A DNA stretch of 49,732 nt from Caulobacter sp. D5 (GTDB lineage: Bacteria; Pseudomonadota; Alphaproteobacteria; Caulobacterales; Caulobacteraceae), in assembly GCF_003185805.1 (NCBI RefSeq), contig NZ_QHJY01000089.1:1-49732 (forward strand). The letters run 5' to 3'. Under the pieces are notes generated by a model. The model ran no database searches. It had not been told where the DNA came from and saw only the letters and a list, made by a program, of their open reading frames with translations. Made by a program: the position numbers and the translations under genes. Shown here piece after piece: positions 46,866-49,732 of this stretch (position 1 is the first letter of the stretch; every line of letters starts with the position of its first letter).

Positions 46866-49360
46866 CAGGCGACCCCTTCCTTCTTGGCGCGCGCCGCGCC
46901 CTTGATCCCGTTGCGGCGGGCCAGACCCTCGCCCAGGCCGAAGTCCTGCGGGAAGTCGTCGACCTGGATCGCCTGGTCGGCGAGGTGCGCGAAGCGGCCG
47001 ACCAGGTCGCGTTCGGCGGCGTCGATCAGGCCCTTGGCCTCCGCCTCGGCCGCCCAGGCGTCCATCAGCGTCAGGTTCTGCGGCGCGCGGGCGATCGTCC
47101 CGGCGGCGATGGCGGGCTTGAGGCGACGCTCGATGGCTTCGACCTGCGGATGGAGATCGAAGGCCACCGCCGTGGCGGCGATCGGATCGACCTCGATGCG
47201 CGGCGTCCACGACCCGGCCAGCAGGCGATCGCGGGCCGGACCATGGCGCTGGATCAGGCCGGCGACGGCGGAGGCGACATCGTCATTGGGTCCGCGCGTC
47301 AGGCCCGAGAGGCCCGCCCCGACAAGGCCCAGCAGCCCGGCGACCACGCGACTGGGATGGTTGGCCAGCAGCGCCGTCCAGGCGACGGCGGCCCGCGACA
47401 GGGCGTCCTGCGCTGCCCAGTGGACGAACGGCAGGTCCTCGGCCGGCCGCCCCTCGTCCTCGAAGCGCTTGAGCACGCTCGACAGGATAAACAGCTGCGA
47501 CAGCAGGTCTCCCAGACGCCCGGTCAGCGCGCCCTTGCGCTTCAGCGCGCCGCCCACCGTCGCCATCGACATGTCCGAGGCCAGGGCCAGCAGGGTCGAG
47601 AACCGGGTCGCGGCGCGGTAGTAGCGGGCCAGCTGCGGCGCGGCGCCGGCCGGGGCGGCGATCAGCGCGCCGCCGGTCAGGGCGAAGGCGGCCGATCGAG
47701 CCAGATTGCGGAACAGGAAGCCGACGTAGCCGAACAGCGCCGCGTCGAAGCTCTTCAGGTCACGCTCTTGCGTCGTCCGCATCAGGGTCAGGACGTACGG
47801 ATGGCAGCGGATCGCGCCCTGGCCGTAGATGATCAGGGTGCGGGTCATGATATTGGCCCCCTCGACCGTGATGGCGATGGGGATCTGCTGGTAGGCGCGG
47901 GCCAGGAAGTTGCCGGGGCCCATGCACACGCCCTTGCCGCCGACAACGTCCATCGCCTCGTTGACGACGATGCGGGCGCGCTCGGTGACGTGGTATTTGG
48001 CGATCGCCGAGACCACCGACGGCTTCTCGCCCTGGTCCAGGGCCGCGGCCGCAAGCTGTCGCACGCTGTCGGCGGCGTAGAGATGGCCGGCCATGCGGGC
48101 CAGCGGCTCCTGCACGCCCTCGAAGGCGCCGATCGGCATGTTGAACTGCCGGCGGATCGCCACATAGGCCCCGACCATGCCGACCGCGAGCTTGGACATG
48201 CCCACGTTGGACGACGGCAGCGAGATCGCCCGCCCGGCCGCCAGGCACTCCATCAGCATTCGCCAGCCATGGCCGACCTGGGCCTGGCCGCCGATCACCA
48301 TCTCCATCGGCACGAACACGTCGTCGCCGGTGATCGGACCGTTCTGGAACACTGCGTTCAGCGGCCAGTGGCGGCGGCCGATATTGACCCCCGGATGCTC
48401 GCGCGGGATCAGCACGCAGGTGATGCCGGGCTCGGCGCCCAGCCCCAGCAGGCCGTCCGGATCGACGGCCCGGAAGGCCAGGCCGATCACCGTCGCGATG
48501 GGGGCCAGGGTGATGTAGCGCTTGCGCCAGCTGATGCGGAAACCCAGGGTCTCGCGGCCCTGCCAGGTCCCGCGGCAGACCACGCCGGTGTCGGTGATCG
48601 AGGCGGCGTCCGAGCCGGCATAGGGGTTGGTCAAGGCAAAGCACGGGATCTCGTCGCCGCTCGCCAGCCTGGGCAGGTAGTGGTCCTTCTGCGCCTGCGT
48701 GCCGTAGTGCAGCAGCAGTTCGGCCGGACCCAGCGAATTGGGCACCATCACCGACACGGCCGCCGCCGAGCAGCGGGTCGACAGCTTCTGCACCACCTGG
48801 CTGTGGGCGTAGGCCGAGAAGCCGAGGCCCCCGTACTGCTTGGGGATGATCATCCCCAGGAACCCCTTGTCGCGGGCGTAGGCCCAGGCGGCCGGCGGCA
48901 GGTCCTGCCAGACGGCGGTGCTTTCCCAGTCGTTCGACAGGTCGCACAGGTGCTCGGTCTCGACGTCGACGAAGCGCTGCTCCTCGGGGCTCAGCTTCGG
49001 CGCCGGGGTGGCCAGCAGCGTCTTCCAGTCGGGCCGGCCGGCAAAGAGCTCGGCGTCCCACCAGACGTTGCCGGCCTCGACGGCGGCCTGCTCGGTGGGG
49101 CTCATCTTCGGCATGATCGCGCCGAAGGCCTTCATGGCCGGCGCCGACAGCACGGCGGCGCGCAGCGGCCTCAGGGCGAACAATGCGGTGAAGACCGCGA
49201 CAACGGCCGCCGCCGCCAGGGCCTGCGTCGCGCCCACCAGGCCCAGGGCCCATCCCGCCGCGATCCAGGCCGCCAGGGCCGCGCCCCAGGCCAGCGCCCT
49301 GGCCTGCACGAAGGCCAGCAGGAACACCACAGGCGCAAGCGCGCCGATCCAGATCAGCAT
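46865..49360 (-). CDS. fadE: FadE-type acyl-CoA dehydrogenase
   Basis: 831 aa, close to E. coli FadE (about 814). The N-terminus has two to three membrane-spanning stretches (LIWIGALAPVVFLLAFVQ and following), then KMSPTEQAAVEAGNVWWDAELFAG and an acyl-CoA dehydrogenase core. Core motifs are GFLGMIIPKQYGGLGFSAYAHS, ALTNPYAGSDAASI, FRISWRKRYITLAP, and AKYHVTERARIVVNEAMDVVGGKG. A C-terminal DUF1974-type extension follows. It should make trans-2-enoyl-CoA from saturated acyl-CoA at the inner membrane. It is first in the five-gene operon (FadE, SDR, MaoC, thiolase, FadD), with GGGGGA before the ATG at 49360. Confidence 0.9.
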   Translation of the reverse strand: MLIWIGALAPVVFLLAFVQARALAWGAALAAWIAAGWALGLVGATQALAAAAVVAVFTALFALRPLRAAVLSAPAMKAFGAIMPKMSPTEQAAVEAGNVWWDAELFAGRPDWKTLLATPAPKLSPEEQRFVDVETEHLCDLSNDWESTAVWQDLPPAAWAYARDKGFLGMIIPKQYGGLGFSAYAHSQVVQKLSTRCSAAAVSVMVPNSLGPAELLLHYGTQAQKDHYLPRLASGDEIPCFALTNPYAGSDAASITDTGVVCRGTWQGRETLGFRISWRKRYITLAPIATVIGLAFRAVDPDGLLGLGAEPGITCVLIPREHPGVNIGRRHWPLNAVFQNGPITGDDVFVPMEMVIGGQAQVGHGWRMLMECLAAGRAISLPSSNVGMSKLAVGMVGAYVAIRRQFNMPIGAFEGVQEPLARMAGHLYAADSVRQLAAAALDQGEKPSVVSAIAKYHVTERARIVVNEAMDVVGGKGVCMGPGNFLARAYQQIPIAITVEGANIMTRTLIIYGQGAIRCHPYVLTLMRTTQERDLKSFDAALFGYVGFLFRNLARSAAFALTGGALIAAPAGAAPQLARYYRAATRFSTLLALASDMSMATVGGALKRKGALTGRLGDLLSQLFILSSVLKRFEDEGRPAEDLPFVHWAAQDALSRAAVAWTALLANHPSRVVAGLLGLVGAGLSGLTRGPNDDVASAVAGLIQRHGPARDRLLAGSWTPRIEVDPIAATAVAFDLHPQVEAIERRLKPAIAAGTIARAPQNLTLMDAWAAEAEAKGLIDAAERDLVGRFAHLADQAIQVDDFPQDFGLGEGLARRNGIKGAARAKKEGVA

Positions 49361-49478
49361 GGTCGCAATCCCCCGTCCGGCGTCCCTTTCGACGCCGGCT
49401 TCCTCGAAGCCATCGGATGAAAAGCGGCGGCCTGGGCCGCCCGTTACTGGGCACTCATTGGGCCCGCGCGCCCGATAC

Positions 49479-49732
49479 TCAGCGCGCGCGTTTCCAGGTC
49501 TGGGTCCGGCAAAGCAGCGGCGCGATGCAGCCCTTCACCGCCAGGGTGTCGTCGTCGATCAGGGTCAGGGTGCCGGTCGAAGCCCGGTCCCCGGTGTCGG
49601 GGTCGTAGAGCGGCCCGCCCTTCCAGGCCTTGGGACCGCCGGTGAAGTTCTCCAGCACCAGCAGGTTCATCACCCGCCGGGTGCGCAGGGCCGGCTTCTT
49701 GTTGTGGATGTCGCGCTGGTCGGGATTGGTCC
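49479..49732 (-). CDS. DUF2147 family protein, start outside the window
   Basis: The open frame runs from the right edge to a TGA at 49479, giving about 84 C-terminal residues (NPDQRDIHNKKPALRTRRVMNLL..., then CIAPLLCRTQTWKR). The final CIAPLLCRTQTW matches the C-terminus of the other DUF2147 protein (33795-34220: CVLGNFLCKTQVW), and GTLTLIDDDTLAVKGC fits the family's closing beta strands. The likely family start with signal peptide is beyond the window. It shares its strand with the beta-oxidation operon but lies 118 bases upstream, so it is probably a separate unit or its first gene. Confidence 0.78.
   Translation of the reverse strand, partial: TNPDQRDIHNKKPALRTRRVMNLLVLENFTGGPKAWKGGPLYDPDTGDRASTGTLTLIDDDTLAVKGCIAPLLCRTQTWKRAR

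Noticed and set aside
45534-47210. Frame extension of the SDR to 558 aa
   Set aside because: The extra 115 residues are Arg/Gly-rich and overlap FadE; the ATG at 46865 couples to the FadE stop and starts a coherent protein.
46985-49420. Open frame of 811 aa antisense to fadE
   Set aside because: Shadow frame, low-complexity composition, opposite a complete FadE.
1-49732. CRISPR arrays, transposase genes, tRNA and rRNA genes
   Set aside because: No regularly spaced direct repeats, no transposase or integrase domain and no cloverleaf or rRNA signature were recognised by eye.

Overview
The window is about 49.7 kb of very GC-rich, gene-dense DNA with no rRNA, tRNA, CRISPR array or transposase that I can see. 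Large TonB-dependent receptors, DUF2147 proteins, a FadE-type acyl-CoA dehydrogenase, TPR/GT41 glycosyltransferases and codon use dominated by G/C at third positions point to an alphaproteobacterium, most likely a Caulobacter relative. This placement is inference; no taxonomic marker gene is present.

Region 1 (1-10.8 kb) looks like a sugar or protein glycosylation island: a DegT/VioA-type sugar aminotransferase, a PhyH-like dioxygenase, then a tight operon KASIII - ACP - KASIII - SDR ketoreductase - NeuD-type acyltransferase - Rieske oxygenase, bracketed by two divergent paralogous TPR-GT41 (OGT/SPINDLY-type) glycosyltransferases. The simplest model is synthesis of a short 3-hydroxyacyl group on a dedicated ACP, its transfer to the amino group of a nucleotide-linked amino sugar, oxidative trimming, and attachment to a protein such as flagellin.

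Region 2 (10.9-26 kb, mostly minus strand) is a glycoside-utilisation locus: GH27 alpha-galactosidase with an NPCBM domain, a frameshifted RhaT-type rhamnose symporter, IclR regulator, intact RhaT, GH106 alpha-L-rhamnosidase, a 69-aa membrane peptide, Tat-type GH1 beta-glucosidase, an esterase and a TonB-dependent receptor. A short patch of unrelated genes (14.1-16.1 kb) separates its two halves.

Region 3 (26-33.4 kb) is a NodD-like LysR regulator followed by an operon of amidohydrolase - alpha/beta hydrolase - MhpA-like FAD monooxygenase - GlcG/HbpS protein - extradiol (VOC) dioxygenase - FAH-family hydrolase. Near-identical T-N11-A boxes (TTCAATCG[T/C]TGAA) sit in front of both the TonB receptor/glycosidase operon and the aromatic operon. 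My reading is that regions 2 and 3 form one flavonoid-glycoside uptake, deglycosylation and ring-cleavage system under one NodD-like regulator.

Region 4 (33.5-35.5 kb) carries small proteins: an 81-aa unknown, a DUF2147 protein and a tandem pair of secreted PraB-like proteins. Region 5 (35.6-49.4 kb) has a second large TonB receptor divergent from a COG3573-type FAD dehydrogenase and a bile-acid:sodium-symporter-family transporter, convergent with a five-gene translationally coupled beta-oxidation operon (FadE - SDR - MaoC - thiolase - FadD). A second DUF2147 gene runs off the right edge. Two families of palindromic intergenic repeats lie between convergent genes and in two cases supply the stop codon of the upstream gene.
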